Below are positions 17,143-25,574 of a stretch of DNA of 64,000 bases, piece by piece; the stretch's first letter is position 1; each line of letters starts with the position of its first letter. Source of the DNA: Heyndrickxia acidicola (GTDB lineage Bacteria; Bacillota; Bacilli; Bacillales; Bacillaceae_C); assembly GCF_001636425.1 (NCBI RefSeq), contig NZ_KV440953.1:3902001-3966000 (forward strand), written 5' to 3'. Under the pieces are notes generated by a model, which did not search any database, had not been told where the DNA came from, and saw nothing but the letters and a program-made list of their open reading frames with translations. A program made the translations under genes and the position numbers.

Positions 17143-17244
17143 ATGGAACAGGATGGAGCTTTTGCGAAAGGCTGTTTATGGGGCTGCCTCATTTCTATTC
17201 CGATTTGGATAGGGGTTATTTTTTTAATAAGGCATTTTTGGTGA
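17143..17244 (+). CDS. Small membrane protein, 33 residues
   Basis: AGAGGTG lies seven bases before an ATG. The product starts MEQDGAFAKGCLWGCL and continues with a hydrophobic segment ISIPIWIGVIFLI that could span the membrane once. I recognise no family. Its position between two unrelated operons and its good ribosome site suggest a real small protein. Confidence 0.45.
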   Translation: MEQDGAFAKGCLWGCLISIPIWIGVIFLIRHFW

Positions 17245-17377
17245 GCTAGTAGCTGCCACTATTGGACCATAGCTGTCAAAAAGTTGGACAATCTCTTTGG
17301 CGGCTATCATCAGACAGCCCTATCTAGTTCAATCATTTACTATATTACTGCTGCCAATCACAGGGGAGGGGAATTAG

Positions 17378-17758
17378 ATGGATCAAGAGGTTTTAAAAAA
17401 GCTGCGCTATAAAGAGGGCAGTGCGATGGTGTTGAATGCTCCGAAAGGATATGAATCGGATATTTCCGCAAAGGATTCGGAGGGAAAGTGGACCTTTGCC
17501 CTGCTTTTTGCTCATCATAAACAGGATGTAGAGGAGTGGCTGCCCCGTATTTTGCCGCACATAGAAGAGGATGCCGTTTTTTGGATTGCTTTTCCTAAAA
17601 AGAGCTCGAAAATAAATACAGATATTAACCGGGACATCTTAGCGGCATTCCTTCAGGATCAGACGCCATTTCGGCCTGTCAGTAATGTGTCCATTGATGA
17701 AACCTGGTCGGCCTTGCGTTTCCGGGAAAAGGAAAAAGTGAAGTCCAGAAAAGCTTAG
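17378..17758 (+). CDS. DUF3052-like small cytoplasmic protein
   Basis: The 126-residue protein has no membrane segment. The blocks MVLNAPKGYESDI, EDAVFWIAFPKKSSKINTDI and VSIDETWSALRFRE are characteristic of small proteins usually labelled DUF3052, whose function is unknown. The Lys-Lys-Ser-Ser-Lys stretch before a conserved Asn-Arg-Asp is notable. GGGGAGGGG precedes the ATG. Upstream lies the small membrane ORF; downstream are two terminators. Confidence 0.75.
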   Translation: MDQEVLKKLRYKEGSAMVLNAPKGYESDISAKDSEGKWTFALLFAHHKQDVEEWLPRILPHIEEDAVFWIAFPKKSSKINTDINRDILAAFLQDQTPFRPVSNVSIDETWSALRFREKEKVKSRKA

Positions 17759-17905
17759 GTGAAGGGGGCAGCTTTTGTTTTATCAGCACATAAACCTTTA
17801 CCCAGATAGTAAATGGACGTTTAAAAAAGAATAGATAGATTGGAAAAAAGCAGTCAGATGACTAACGGGTTCTGTTTTCGAGTACAAAATTAAAAAAAGT
17901 ATATG

Positions 17906-17947
17906 AAAAAGGGTATCAATTCACAGCGATTTTGGATACCCTTTTTT
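17906..17947 (+). terminator. Intrinsic terminator after the DUF3052-like gene
   Basis: AAAAAGGGTATC and GATACCCTTTTT arms enclose a 17-base loop, and the second arm ends in a T run. Confidence 0.8.
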
Positions 17948-18150
17948 ATATTGATATAAAGGGGTTTTTTTAGAATTGGTCCCCTTTTTGGTATACCAAT
18001 TCGCACATTAAAAAGTGATGTTACAGAAAGTTCTGTAACGCTGCGAATACATAATCTTTTTCCCTCTCCAATTAATTGCTGGGAGCCAAACTAGACGGAT
18101 AGAAAATGGTATTGGCAGATAAACACCTGGAATTATGATCACAAACAAAA

Positions 18151-18183
18151 ACCGACTCGAATTTATTGATCGAGTCGTTTTTC
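18151..18183 (+). terminator. Second intrinsic terminator
   Basis: CGACTCGA and TCGAGTCG arms with a nine-base loop are followed by TTTTTCT. It lies about 150 bases before the LysE gene; the transcript it ends is not evident. Confidence 0.7.
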
Positions 18184-18335
18184 TATTATATGTCATATTT
18201 GACTAAAGCACCCGATAATTTAAGTACATTTTTTCACAATCTTAGGATAGCTAGGGAAAAAGTCTTTTATCATCATACAAAATGCTGTAATATCAATAAG
18301 GGCACCCTAAAAATAGAAAGAGGTGCATGATTATT

Positions 18336-18968
18336 ATGTACGGTATAACTCATTATGGAGTATTTTTATTAACAGGAATTTTGTTAAACTTAATTCCTGG
18401 TGCAGACACTATGTATATTGTTGGGCGAAGCATGTCACAAGGCAGAAAAGCTGGTGTATATTCTGTTTTGGGCATTATTACCGGTTCTTTGACTCACACG
18501 TTGTTCGTTGCGTTTGGTTTATCAATGATACTTGTAAAATCTGTTTTCTTATTTAATGCAATTAAGATTATTGGTGTTATATATTTAGTGTATTTAGGGA
18601 TTCGCATGTTACTTGATAAATCCAATGCAACGTTTCAGGCAACTGCACCCGACAAGCTAAATATACGGAAACTATACGTGCAAGGACTTTTGACGAGTCT
18701 TACAAATCCAAAAGTATCTTTGTTTTTTATTGCGTTTCTTCCACAATTCATAGATACAAAGGCTTCGGGACCCATCCCATTTCTCATCCTGGGACTGACC
18801 TTTACAACCACTGGGTTGTTATGGTGTTTATTTGTTGCTTATTTTTCTTCTTATGTTACAAAAAAACTAAGAGGAAACCAAAAAGTAGGAATGGTTTTAA
18901 ACAAAATTACAGGAATGATCTTTATCGGCATGGGTATTAAACTACTGCAAACAAAAGCTCCTAACTAA
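18336..18968 (+). CDS. LysE/RhtB-family amino-acid exporter
   Basis: The protein has about 210 residues and six membrane segments. The start GVFLLTGILLNLIPGADTMY carries the family motif N-x-x-P-G-P/A-D, followed by GRSMSQGRKAGVYSVLGIIT and LTSLTNPKVSLFFIAFLPQF. These proteins export amino acids or derivatives in exchange for protons. AGAGGTG (18319-18325) is only one base before an ATG at 18327 but ten bases before the ATG at 18336, so the latter is preferred. It is a single-gene transcript ended by the terminator at 19030. Confidence 0.88.
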   Translation: MYGITHYGVFLLTGILLNLIPGADTMYIVGRSMSQGRKAGVYSVLGIITGSLTHTLFVAFGLSMILVKSVFLFNAIKIIGVIYLVYLGIRMLLDKSNATFQATAPDKLNIRKLYVQGLLTSLTNPKVSLFFIAFLPQFIDTKASGPIPFLILGLTFTTTGLLWCLFVAYFSSYVTKKLRGNQKVGMVLNKITGMIFIGMGIKLLQTKAPN

Positions 18969-19029
18969 ACTTTAATTAAACCAACAATGCCCCCCACAAA
19001 TATTCAAGTTTAAGTCGATTCATATATAG

Positions 19030-19067
19030 GAAGAATCCCTTCAGATGTACCGCTGAAGGGATTCTTC
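19030..19067 (+). terminator. Terminator of the LysE gene
   Basis: The 15-bp arms 19030-19044 and 19053-19067 are perfectly complementary, with a short loop. The tail is CTCCTTATT, weaker than usual in T. Confidence 0.7.
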
Positions 19068-19095
19068 TCCTTATTCCACTAAACTGCCCCGTTCG

Positions 19096-19335
19096 TATTA
19101 TAAGGTTAACCAGAATGCTAAATATTTCTGGTTGACCTTATTTATTTTGGTCTTATTATATCAGTAGCCAGGGTAGAACGTAACTGCCCGTGGGGCATAG
19201 ACCCCGTCAGCTAAACCGTTCACCCCCTACTTGTAGAAACATGATTGAGGCTGGTTGGGACACTTAGATCTCGTATAACAAGAGAAGCTGTGATACTGCA
19301 TGGAGGAATTAGGGGTACTGGCAATTACTAGTTTA
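19096..19335 (+). ncRNA. Candidate IS110 bridge RNA in the left end
   Basis: In IS110-group elements a structured RNA upstream of the transposase pairs with donor and target DNA. This region has a promoter-like TATTAT right inside the left end and a strong first hairpin (AAGGTTAACCAGAA with TTCTGGTTGACCTT). A second stem is GGGGCATAGACCCC. The sequence AACTGCCC (19182-19189) matches the left flank of the insertion, AACTGCCCC (19082-19090). A later hairpin loop holds CTCGTATAAC, similar to the left-end tip TTCGTATTAT. These fit target and donor guides. Ends of the RNA and loop assignment are inference. Confidence 0.55.
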
Positions 19336-19351
19336 GGAGGAGGATTTAGAA

Positions 19352-20587
19352 ATGAATCCAGTCATAGGTCTGGATGTATCAAAAGGAGGAAGTCAGGTTC
19401 AAGCATTTTTAGGGAAAGGCAAACCTTATCGTAAGAGTTTTAAAGTTTCTCATACGCTTGAAGGTCTTGGTTTACTTGTGGAATTTCTGGAGGAAGTAAA
19501 GAGAGAAACAGGTCAGAAACCACCTATCGTCCTTGAAGCAACAGGACACTATCATTCCCCTGTTGTTCAATACTTGGAGGACCGTGGATATTTATTGATA
19601 ATCATTAATCCATTGATTTCTTATAAGGCTAAAAGTTCAAGCCTTCGGAAAGTAAAGACAGATGCGGCTGATGCTTATCATCTATGCGAACTATTTTATA
19701 AAGAGGAGCTGGAGCCGTATAAGAAACGAGGAGTTCAACTTTTAAACCTTCGAAATCTTACAAGACAGCACGAGAATATAACTGGGGTATTGATCCAAAC
19801 AAAGCTACAGTTTCAAGCAAATCTGGACCAAGTTTTTCCCGAATATAGAGGTGTTTTTGGTGACTTATATTCAGTCATATCACTCTTAACTCTTTCAGAG
19901 TTTCCCTCGTCTGAAGATATTTTAGAGGTAAGTGTAGAAACACTGGCAGATAAAATATCTAGTTTATGTAAAAGTCGGTCATCTAGATGGGCAAAGGAAA
20001 AAGTTGTACAGCTTAAAGCTGCCGCAATCCGAAATCCGTTTGAAAAGACTGTTTATCAGAGTCATATATTGAGTTTAAGGATGTATATAAACATCATTCT
20101 TCAATACAAAGAGCATCTATCCACATTAGAGTCAGAGATAGATGCCCTCGCTAAGGAAATTGAAGAATATAATATCATCAAATCTATCCCTGGAATTGGA
20201 GAAAAGATCGCCGCCACGATCATTTCTGAAATTGGAGAGATAGATCGATTTACGAATCCAAAAAAGCTTGTAGCTTTCGCAGGAGTTGACCCTAGCGTTT
20301 TCGAGTCTGGAAAGTTTACAGCTACCATAAACCGAATCACTAAAAGAGGGTCTAGCAGACTTCGTCACGCCTTATATATGGCTGTTCGTTGTGCGATTCG
20401 TGACTGTCGTAAGAGCAAAACAAGCGATGAGATCATTCCTCGGAATAGAAAGTTACGTGAGTTTTACGATAAAAAACGTGAGGAAGGAAAACCTTTTAAA
20501 GTAGCAGTTATCGCCTGTGTGAACAAGCTCTTACATTGGATTTTTGCCTTATTAAAAAGCAAATCGACTTTCCAAGATATAGCTTAG
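19352..20587 (+). CDS. IS110-family transposase (DEDD recombinase)
   Basis: The full-length protein has 411 residues. The N-terminal RuvC-like DEDD domain shows GLDVSKG (first Asp), VLEATGHYH (Glu) and KTDAADAYHL (paired Asp). A coiled middle follows, then the C-terminal transposase_20 domain with SIPGIGEKIAATIISEIGEI, VAFAGVDPSVFESGKF and ITKRGSSRLRHALYMAV, which includes the conserved Ser-x-x-x-x region. AGGAGGAGG lies nine bases before the ATG. No frameshift or stop is seen, so the protein looks active. Confidence 0.93.
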   Translation: MNPVIGLDVSKGGSQVQAFLGKGKPYRKSFKVSHTLEGLGLLVEFLEEVKRETGQKPPIVLEATGHYHSPVVQYLEDRGYLLIIINPLISYKAKSSSLRKVKTDAADAYHLCELFYKEELEPYKKRGVQLLNLRNLTRQHENITGVLIQTKLQFQANLDQVFPEYRGVFGDLYSVISLLTLSEFPSSEDILEVSVETLADKISSLCKSRSSRWAKEKVVQLKAAAIRNPFEKTVYQSHILSLRMYINIILQYKEHLSTLESEIDALAKEIEEYNIIKSIPGIGEKIAATIISEIGEIDRFTNPKKLVAFAGVDPSVFESGKFTATINRITKRGSSRLRHALYMAVRCAIRDCRKSKTSDEIIPRNRKLREFYDKKREEGKPFKVAVIACVNKLLHWIFALLKSKSTFQDIA

Positions 20588-21510
20588 AACCATATTTAAA
20601 CTAAAATGATGTTTTGCAGAACATAGTGGATTATGGTGTAGAGGAATATATAGTTACAAAATCAGAATGTGAAAGAATGTACTTAAGCTAAACCAGCTAA
20701 TAGTTTGTCAACATTTTTCAATAAAAAGATTTATAACCTCATGATATACTAAAAATGTCCATGCCAAATAACCTTCCGTTAGTTTGCTTTTGGAAGGTTT
20801 TGTGGAGCTAAAAGGTATTCCCACCCTGTTCAACCCTTCGACTACATACATAAATTATTTCACATAGATAATGGACAATTTTATTAGATTTGTTCATTAA
20901 TAAACAAATTTTAATCATTTAACAATTGTAAGAATCACGCTTATTTTTATACTAATTATGAAAGATTAAAGAGATTTCATTTTGCCCTTCATCAAAGGAT
21001 TTAAAACCATCATCAGTAATCTTTAATATTGTTATGTAAATAAAATAAAAAATGATTTCCTGGTCTGGAAACCATTTTTGTAGTTGACCATTTGGTGTTA
21101 CCAATTCGTTTTTTCACTGTCCAAGTAGATGTAAAAAATTCTTAAAGATAGAAGTGAGATTGATTGTTTTTTCTTCTAGAAATAATGACTTAAATAATAT
21201 ATTGTATTCCTAAAACAATGAAAGCCCTACCTCTCTTTCATCCTTACGGCTCCTTGTCCGTGCCAGTGTGAATCAGGATTGCAAAAATCAAGTGATTTAT
21301 CGAGTTGTTTGATGAAACTTCAAAGGTTCGTAACGGAAATTTAAATAATAAAAATGGGTTAGATTGTAGAAATAACAAAAGAGGTTAATGCTCTAAAAGT
21401 TAGTTGGAGAAGTTGAATGTCTTTAAAAAGATTTACTTTTAATAATAAACATATTCCCCAAAAAATTCAGTATATTTTCGGGAGATGTAATACATTATCT
21501 TAAATTAACC
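20588..21510. other. Long intergenic region after the IS element
   Basis: No credible gene was found. Two hairpins are visible: AACCTTCC/GGAAGGTT (20770-20799, followed by TTGTGG) and AAATGATTTCC/GGAAACCATTTTT (about 21047-21076, terminator-like). The right end of IS110 lies in the first 180 bases. The rest is AT-rich with no recognised motif. Confidence 0.4.
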
Positions 21511-21972
21511 TTAACAGAAACTTTTTATTTGATTTTCAGTAATGCCTTTAATTAATCCCAATTCACTAATCAAGAATTCATGTGCATTATCTAACATTTT
21601 TTTTTCACTTGTATTAAGTGCTTTTTCTTTCTTCATACGCATTAAATCACGTACAACTTCAGTACATTCTTGTATTTTACCCGTTTTTATTTTGTCCGTG
21701 TTCACTTTGTACCTTTGTTTCCACGGCAGTAATCTAGCTGATTCTCCATGATGAAAAATGTTTATGATGTGTTCTAATGCAATTATGTCAGTAACAGGGC
21801 GTATACCTGAAATCAAAATTTTACCCGTAGGAATCATGACTTCCATATTACCAATTAACATTTTTATGACATAATACTGTTGTTTTTCCCCTGAGATTTC
21901 CTTTTCTTCTATGGTTTTAATTATACCTGCTCCGTGCATTGGATAAACAATGTTATCGCCAATTTGAAACAA
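21511..21972 (-). CDS. CarD-like (CdnL/TRCF RID domain) transcription regulator, YdeB type
   Basis: The protein has about 153 residues. The N-terminal RID domain reads FQIGDNIVYPMHGAGIIKTI, with MLIGNMEVMIPTGKI, and binds the RNA polymerase beta lobe in the family. The C-terminal helical half has WKQRYKVNTDKIKTGKI and VVRDLMRMKKEKALNTSEKK. CarD proteins stabilise open promoter complexes. An upstream ATG gives 20 extra residues, but GGAGGTGG lies six bases before a TTG (21970-21972) that yields the family's usual N-terminus, so the TTG is chosen. Monocistronic. Confidence 0.88.
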   Translation of the reverse strand: MFQIGDNIVYPMHGAGIIKTIEEKEISGEKQQYYVIKMLIGNMEVMIPTGKILISGIRPVTDIIALEHIINIFHHGESARLLPWKQRYKVNTDKIKTGKIQECTEVVRDLMRMKKEKALNTSEKKMLDNAHEFLISELGLIKGITENQIKSFC

Positions 21973-22279
21973 ATAATCCACCTCCATATATGTAACCTTC
22001 TTAACCTTAACACATATATTATTTTTTATCAAATTTTTAATAATATCATAAATTTATTTTTAGTGTCAACTACTTTTTCTTAAAAAATCAAAAAAAGTAA
22101 AAACAATATGAATCGTGTCGGATTACCAATAAAGGGAAGGTTAATTTTCCCCCGTATGTCAAATTTGCTATTGTATTTCCACAGCTTTTTTATGTTAGAT
22201 TACTCGATTGTATATATATGAAGACTGTGATAGTCTTTGTTGACATAGTGTTTCTATCCTACGTAAGGGAGAGTACGCT

Positions 22280-22429
22280 ATGGTAAGTGAATTTGAATGC
22301 TTACTATTTATTAAAGAACTTGGGCGTTTACTAATTGAACTTAATAACTGTAGCGATAACCAAGTTCGGAGCAGCATCCAACAAGATATTTTTTTACTTG
22401 GCAAAGCGTTAGTCAGTATGTCTGATTAA
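22280..22429 (+). CDS. Small hypothetical protein, 49 residues
   Basis: AAGGGAG lies eight bases before the ATG. The product starts MVSEFECLLFIKELGRLL and ends GKALVSMSD. It is acidic-neutral and mostly helical, with no signal or membrane segment. The terminator at 22403 overlaps its 3' end, typical of a complete short transcript. I do not recognise a family. Confidence 0.55.
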   Translation: MVSEFECLLFIKELGRLLIELNNCSDNQVRSSIQQDIFLLGKALVSMSD

Positions 22430-22440
22430 CGCTTTTTTTA
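22403..22440 (+). terminator. Terminator overlapping the end of the 49-residue gene
   Basis: AAAGCGTTAGTCAG and CTGATTAACGCTTT (one mismatch) flank TATGT, followed by a T run. Confidence 0.8.
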
Positions 22441-22474
22441 ACACCTACTCGAAAGAACCAAGGAGGAATGATTT

Positions 22475-22699
22475 ATGCTGAATGTATTAAATAAAGTTGA
22501 ATTATTAAAAAACCTACGCAATGCCAGTCGAAGTAACATGTTTTCATTAGAGATTCCTAAGGCTACAAAAGATGATGAAAATATGATTGAAGAATTGGTT
22601 AAAGAATTAGAAAGCGAAGGAAAAATTAAATTGAGAGAGTTAATACAGCGAGAATACTCAATTTATTTACATGGAATAATGAAGTATGCACCCGAATAA
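22475..22699 (+). CDS. Hypothetical protein, 74 residues
   Basis: AAGGAGG lies eight bases before the ATG. The product is charged and helical (ENMIEELVKELESEGKIKL), with FSLEIPKATKDD near the middle, and has no membrane segment. I recognise no family. The stop codon sits inside the loop of a terminator hairpin (22688-22707). Confidence 0.6.
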   Translation: MLNVLNKVELLKNLRNASRSNMFSLEIPKATKDDENMIEELVKELESEGKIKLRELIQREYSIYLHGIMKYAPE

Positions 22700-22712
22700 T
22701 CGGGTGCTTTTT
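22688..22712 (+). terminator. Terminator of the 74-residue gene
   Basis: A perfect 8-bp stem, GCACCCGA/TCGGGTGC, with loop ATAA is followed by six T. The stop codon is in the loop. Confidence 0.88.
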
Positions 22713-22797
22713 TATTTTCGGTAGTACACATGATGACACTCGGTCTTAAACCAACTTGCCTTATAGCTGAGTAACATTTCAGTTAAAGTTCGAAAAT

Positions 22798-22826
22798 TTG
22801 CAAAATTTTTTGTTTCCTGTTATGAT
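22798..22826 (+). promoter_or_regulatory. Sigma-A promoter of the first cold shock gene
   Basis: TTGCAA (22798-22803), 17 bases, then TATGAT (22821-22826). The implied 5' leader is about 110 bases, the long leader usual for cold shock mRNAs. Confidence 0.65.
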
Positions 22827-22946
22827 GAAAAAGGATTATTTTTGTTCGGTGTAAAGGATAGCATAAGTGTAGACTTTTCATCTTGATGAACACTTTGGGC
22901 AGGGATAGTAACACATTGTGTGGTTACACACTAGGAGGCAACAATA

Positions 22947-23147
22947 ATGGAAAAAGGTACAGTTAAATGGTTTAATTCAGAAAAAGGTTTTGGATTTATC
23001 GAACGTGAAATTGGAGAAGATGTATTCGTTCACTTCTCTGCTATCCAAGGTGAAGGTTACAAATCTTTAGATGAAGGTCAAAAAGTAACATTTGACATTG
23101 AGCAAGGTGCTCGTGGCGCTCAAGCTGCTAACGTTCAAGCAGCCTAA
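22947..23147 (+). CDS. Cold shock protein, CspA/CspB family
   Basis: The 66-residue protein begins [20 protein letters not shown]1 (KGFGFIE) and RNP2 (VFVHFSAI) nucleic-acid-binding motifs are intact. It is an RNA chaperone that melts mRNA structure. CACTAGGAGGCAA precedes the ATG, a block repeated before the second csp gene at 31783. It has its own promoter with a leader of about 110 bases, plus a terminator. Confidence 0.96.
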   Translation: MEKGTVKWFNSEKGFGFIEREIGEDVFVHFSAIQGEGYKSLDEGQKVTFDIEQGARGAQAANVQAA

Positions 23148-23161
23148 TCTAATAAAATGAT

Positions 23162-23196
23162 AAAAACAGGTTCTATTTATAGAGCCTGTTTTTTTA
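23162..23196 (+). terminator. Terminator of the first cold shock gene
   Basis: AACAGG plus TCTA arms pair with TAGA and CCTGTT around TTTA, followed by a T run. Confidence 0.82.
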
Positions 23197-23318
23197 TGTA
23201 TTTCTAGAACATTTCAATAAAAAACCCTACTCAACGAGTAAGTAAGGAGTGGATTAAGATTCCTGTTAGTTCCATAAGAAAAAAGATTGCCGCGTAAAAA
23301 CAAAGCATTTTTTAAAAA

Positions 23319-23507
23319 TCAACTATGTCTTATTGTTTTTCTAATGGCATTAAGTATTAGGGTAATAATTGAGGCTAATAGAATTGAAAGGCATATTAAA
23401 GCAATAAAATTAATTAATGTGGCTGTAGTATCCATTTGAATGCCCCAGAGGATTAACATTATGACAAAAGATATTAGAAAAGTCTTTGAAATAAAAAACT
23501 CTTTCAT
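23319..23507 (-). CDS. Small membrane protein, 62 residues
   Basis: TAGGAGGTG lies four to six bases before the ATG. Two hydrophobic segments are present (LISFVIMLILWGIQM and FIALICLSILLASIITLIL). The short basic tail NAIRKTIRHS would face the cytoplasm. No family recognised. Confidence 0.6.
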   Translation of the reverse strand: MKEFFISKTFLISFVIMLILWGIQMDTTATLINFIALICLSILLASIITLILNAIRKTIRHS

Positions 23508-23717
23508 TTTACACCTCCTAACAATAAATAGATTCGTTCCAGTACAAATGAACTAAATAATTATCTTTATTAAAGTATTAATTTTATTTTATTCTATACA
23601 AAAATTGGGAAATCCTTCTTCCACTAACCTGCCCGTTACTTCAATAAAAAAAGCCACCGAAATTCGGAGCCAGTTCTTAATGTCTTGCACCAGTTAGCCA
23701 AGTAAGCGTAGTATACT

Positions 23718-23987
23718 TTAACTGTTCCAACGTAAGATATACTTCCACCAAACAAAATCAAAAATTATAAGGATGCCTATCCCAAACAAAATGTAGGCAG
23801 AAATTTTGTGTTTTTTCATATATTCTTCAACTCCACCTAAAATGGCACCACAAAAAAAGAAAAGATAGCCCAATCTGGTAAGCCATAACGTAAACGAAGT
23901 TTCAGGTGGGACTAAGAGTGAACGGATACAGAACATTACAACTCCTATAATCATCAACAAATACCACAAACGCTTGAGTAGATTCAA
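23718..23987 (-). CDS. Small membrane protein, about 89 residues
   Basis: Three hydrophobic segments are present (LWYLLMIIGVVMFCI, LTRLGYLFFFCGAIL, YILFGIGILIIFDFVWW). A GTG at 24002 opens the frame, but that GTG is part of GTGAGGGTG, which works better as the ribosome site for a TTG at 23987 six bases on. No family recognised. Confidence 0.6.
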   Translation of the reverse strand: MNLLKRLWYLLMIIGVVMFCIRSLLVPPETSFTLWLTRLGYLFFFCGAILGGVEEYMKKHKISAYILFGIGILIIFDFVWWKYILRWNS

Positions 23988-24296
23988 TTTATGCACCCTC
24001 ACTTACATTTTTATTAGAATAAATTTATAGTTTCTTAACAACTAACTATTTTCTTCATTATCATACTTGAGTATTCTTCATTATTTGCATATGGTAAATT
24101 AAATCCTTTATTTCATACTTCTTATTCAAGTAAACTGCCCCTTTAGCACAAGAAGAAAAAAGGTGACAACAATGACAGCCTAATCCGCAACTTTAGCGCC
24201 CGTTCTTTGAGTAATTCAGTCTATATTTTTATTAGTCCTCACTATTTAAAAATAATTCTTCTAGATACCGTTCCTTTCTATTTAGAAATCCCTTCG

Positions 24297-24971
24297 TTAT
24301 TTGATAATGTTCTGTGTCTTCATATCTAACGCTTCAATTACATCGGAATCAAAACTAAAGATGTTTGCGTTTGGATACCCGAGAAGAATTGGCGAATGTG
24401 TAGCAATGATAAATTGAGAATTTCCACTACTCACCAATTGATAAATAATCCTCATAAATGCTAATAGGCGAGCTGGTGATAATGCTGCCTCTGGTTCATC
24501 TAATATATAAATGCCCTTATTTGAAAAGCGATTTAAAAATAATGATAAAAAAGATTCTCCGTGGGACTGGTGGTGTAATGACCTGCCTCCATATCCTTGA
24601 TAATTAAAAGTTGGATCTTCCTCGGATAGTTGATCTAGATGAGAAGCAAAGTGATAAAAACTTTCAGCCCTTAAAAAGAAACCCTGACTGATTTTTGGTA
24701 ACCAAGACAAACGAATGTAATTTCCCAAAACAGCTTCAGATGATTCTACATCATATCTATTGTTTCTTCCTCCACCTGCAGCATTAAATCCACACTTGTA
24801 CGCAATAGCCTCAAGCAAAGTGGATTTACCAGACCCATTTTCACCTACAAAAAATGTTACCTCGCTATCTAAGTCCAATGTTTTCATTCCTCTTATAGCA
24901 GGAACAGTGAAAGGGTATGTATTAAAATCTGTAACTTCTTCTCTCAAAAGAGTAATTTTTCGTAAAAACAA
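24297..24971 (-). CDS. AAA-family ATPase (ABC-like fold), C-terminus frameshifted
   Basis: The protein has about 224 residues. Walker A is FFVGENGSGKSTLLEAIAYK, the signature-like motif HQSHGESFLSLF, Walker B IYILDEPEAALSP, and the H-loop ATHSPILLG. It belongs to the stand-alone predicted ATPase group of about 250 residues. The present frame ends at 24297 in MKTQNIIK, while the +1 frame downstream reads YEDTEHYQITKGFL and RKERYLEELFLNSED to a stop at 24232, the expected tail. One base is therefore missing near 24327. AAGGAG lies 11 bases before the chosen TTG; a GTG at 24983 overlaps the ribosome site. Confidence 0.8.
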   Translation of the reverse strand: MFLRKITLLREEVTDFNTYPFTVPAIRGMKTLDLDSEVTFFVGENGSGKSTLLEAIAYKCGFNAAGGGRNNRYDVESSEAVLGNYIRLSWLPKISQGFFLRAESFYHFASHLDQLSEEDPTFNYQGYGGRSLHHQSHGESFLSLFLNRFSNKGIYILDEPEAALSPARLLAFMRIIYQLVSSGNSQFIIATHSPILLGYPNANIFSFDSDVIEALDMKTQNIIK

Positions 24972-25160
24972 ATAACTACACACTCCTTTAAATGTAAGAA
25001 ATTCCTAAACAATACTTATAAATCCTGCACCATCCTAAAGATTACCATTGTTAATAAATTATTTTGTTCAATTTTAAACAGTACATCGTAAAAGGAATTA
25101 TCATCTTATTCTTCAGATTGCACCCTTTAAATATTGTATTCTTTTATGTAAATGAATTTT

Positions 25161-25198
25161 CCTTCTTCCACTAACCTGTCTCGTTAGTGGAAGAAAGG
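25161..25198. repeat. Intact copy of the TTCCACTAACCTG hairpin repeat
   Basis: CCTTCTTCCACTAAC and GTTAGTGGAAGAAAGG are complementary around CTGTCTC. Half copies occur at about 23618, 24115, 19067 and 25560. The last two are interrupted by IS110 left ends, so this repeat looks like the insertion target. Confidence 0.75.
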
Positions 25199-25306
25199 GA
25201 TTGAACGCAGTACGTATTGCTCAACAAAGCTTAGGGAGCCCTGAAATCACTTTCTTTTTTATCACTTTACAAATATAATTAAGAAAAAAACGAAAGAGGG
25301 ATTAAA

Positions 25307-25474
25307 ATGAAGCAGGTAGCCCTCCACCAATGGCACAAAGAGCATAATAAACGAATAGCAGAATTTCATAAGAAGCACGAAACTGAAATCCAAAGAGGCG
25401 AAAATGGAAATGGGTTATTGGCAAGATGGGAAAGATTTTTTTACAACAATGTCATTTCCCTGTTTAGAACTTAA
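25307..25474 (+). CDS. Small hypothetical protein, 55 residues
   Basis: AAAGAGGG lies before the ATG. The product begins MKQVALHQWHKEHNKRIAEF and is rich in His, Lys and Glu, with an aromatic C-terminal half (ARWERFFYNNVISLF). No family recognised. Confidence 0.45.
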   Translation: MKQVALHQWHKEHNKRIAEFHKKHETEIQRGENGNGLLARWERFFYNNVISLFRT

Positions 25475-25574
25475 AATGAATAATACTTGTCAATTGAACT
25501 GTATTTTGTTGCAGTTCAATTTTTTGTTTGTAATTTGGGCGAATTGCGAATAAGGTCCACCTTCTTACGCTAAC

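Larger units (their letters stand above)
19091..20760 (+). mobile_element. IS110-family insertion sequence
   Basis: The element has a long non-coding left part (about 19091-19350) and one transposase gene. The left junction falls in TAAACTGCCCCGTT, the loop half of an intergenic hairpin repeat also seen intact at 25161. As expected for IS110 elements I see no terminal inverted repeats or target duplication. The left end is fixed by comparison with the second copy at 25575. The right end is not resolved; the hairpin at 20770-20799 is the outer limit I would accept. Confidence 0.75.

Noticed and set aside
18008-18196. 62-residue minus-strand ORF
   Set aside because: It has no ribosome site and lies across a terminator hairpin; the composition is not protein-like.
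22195-22404. 69-residue minus-strand ORF
   Set aside because: It is antisense to the 49-residue plus-strand gene, which has a much better ribosome site and a terminator.
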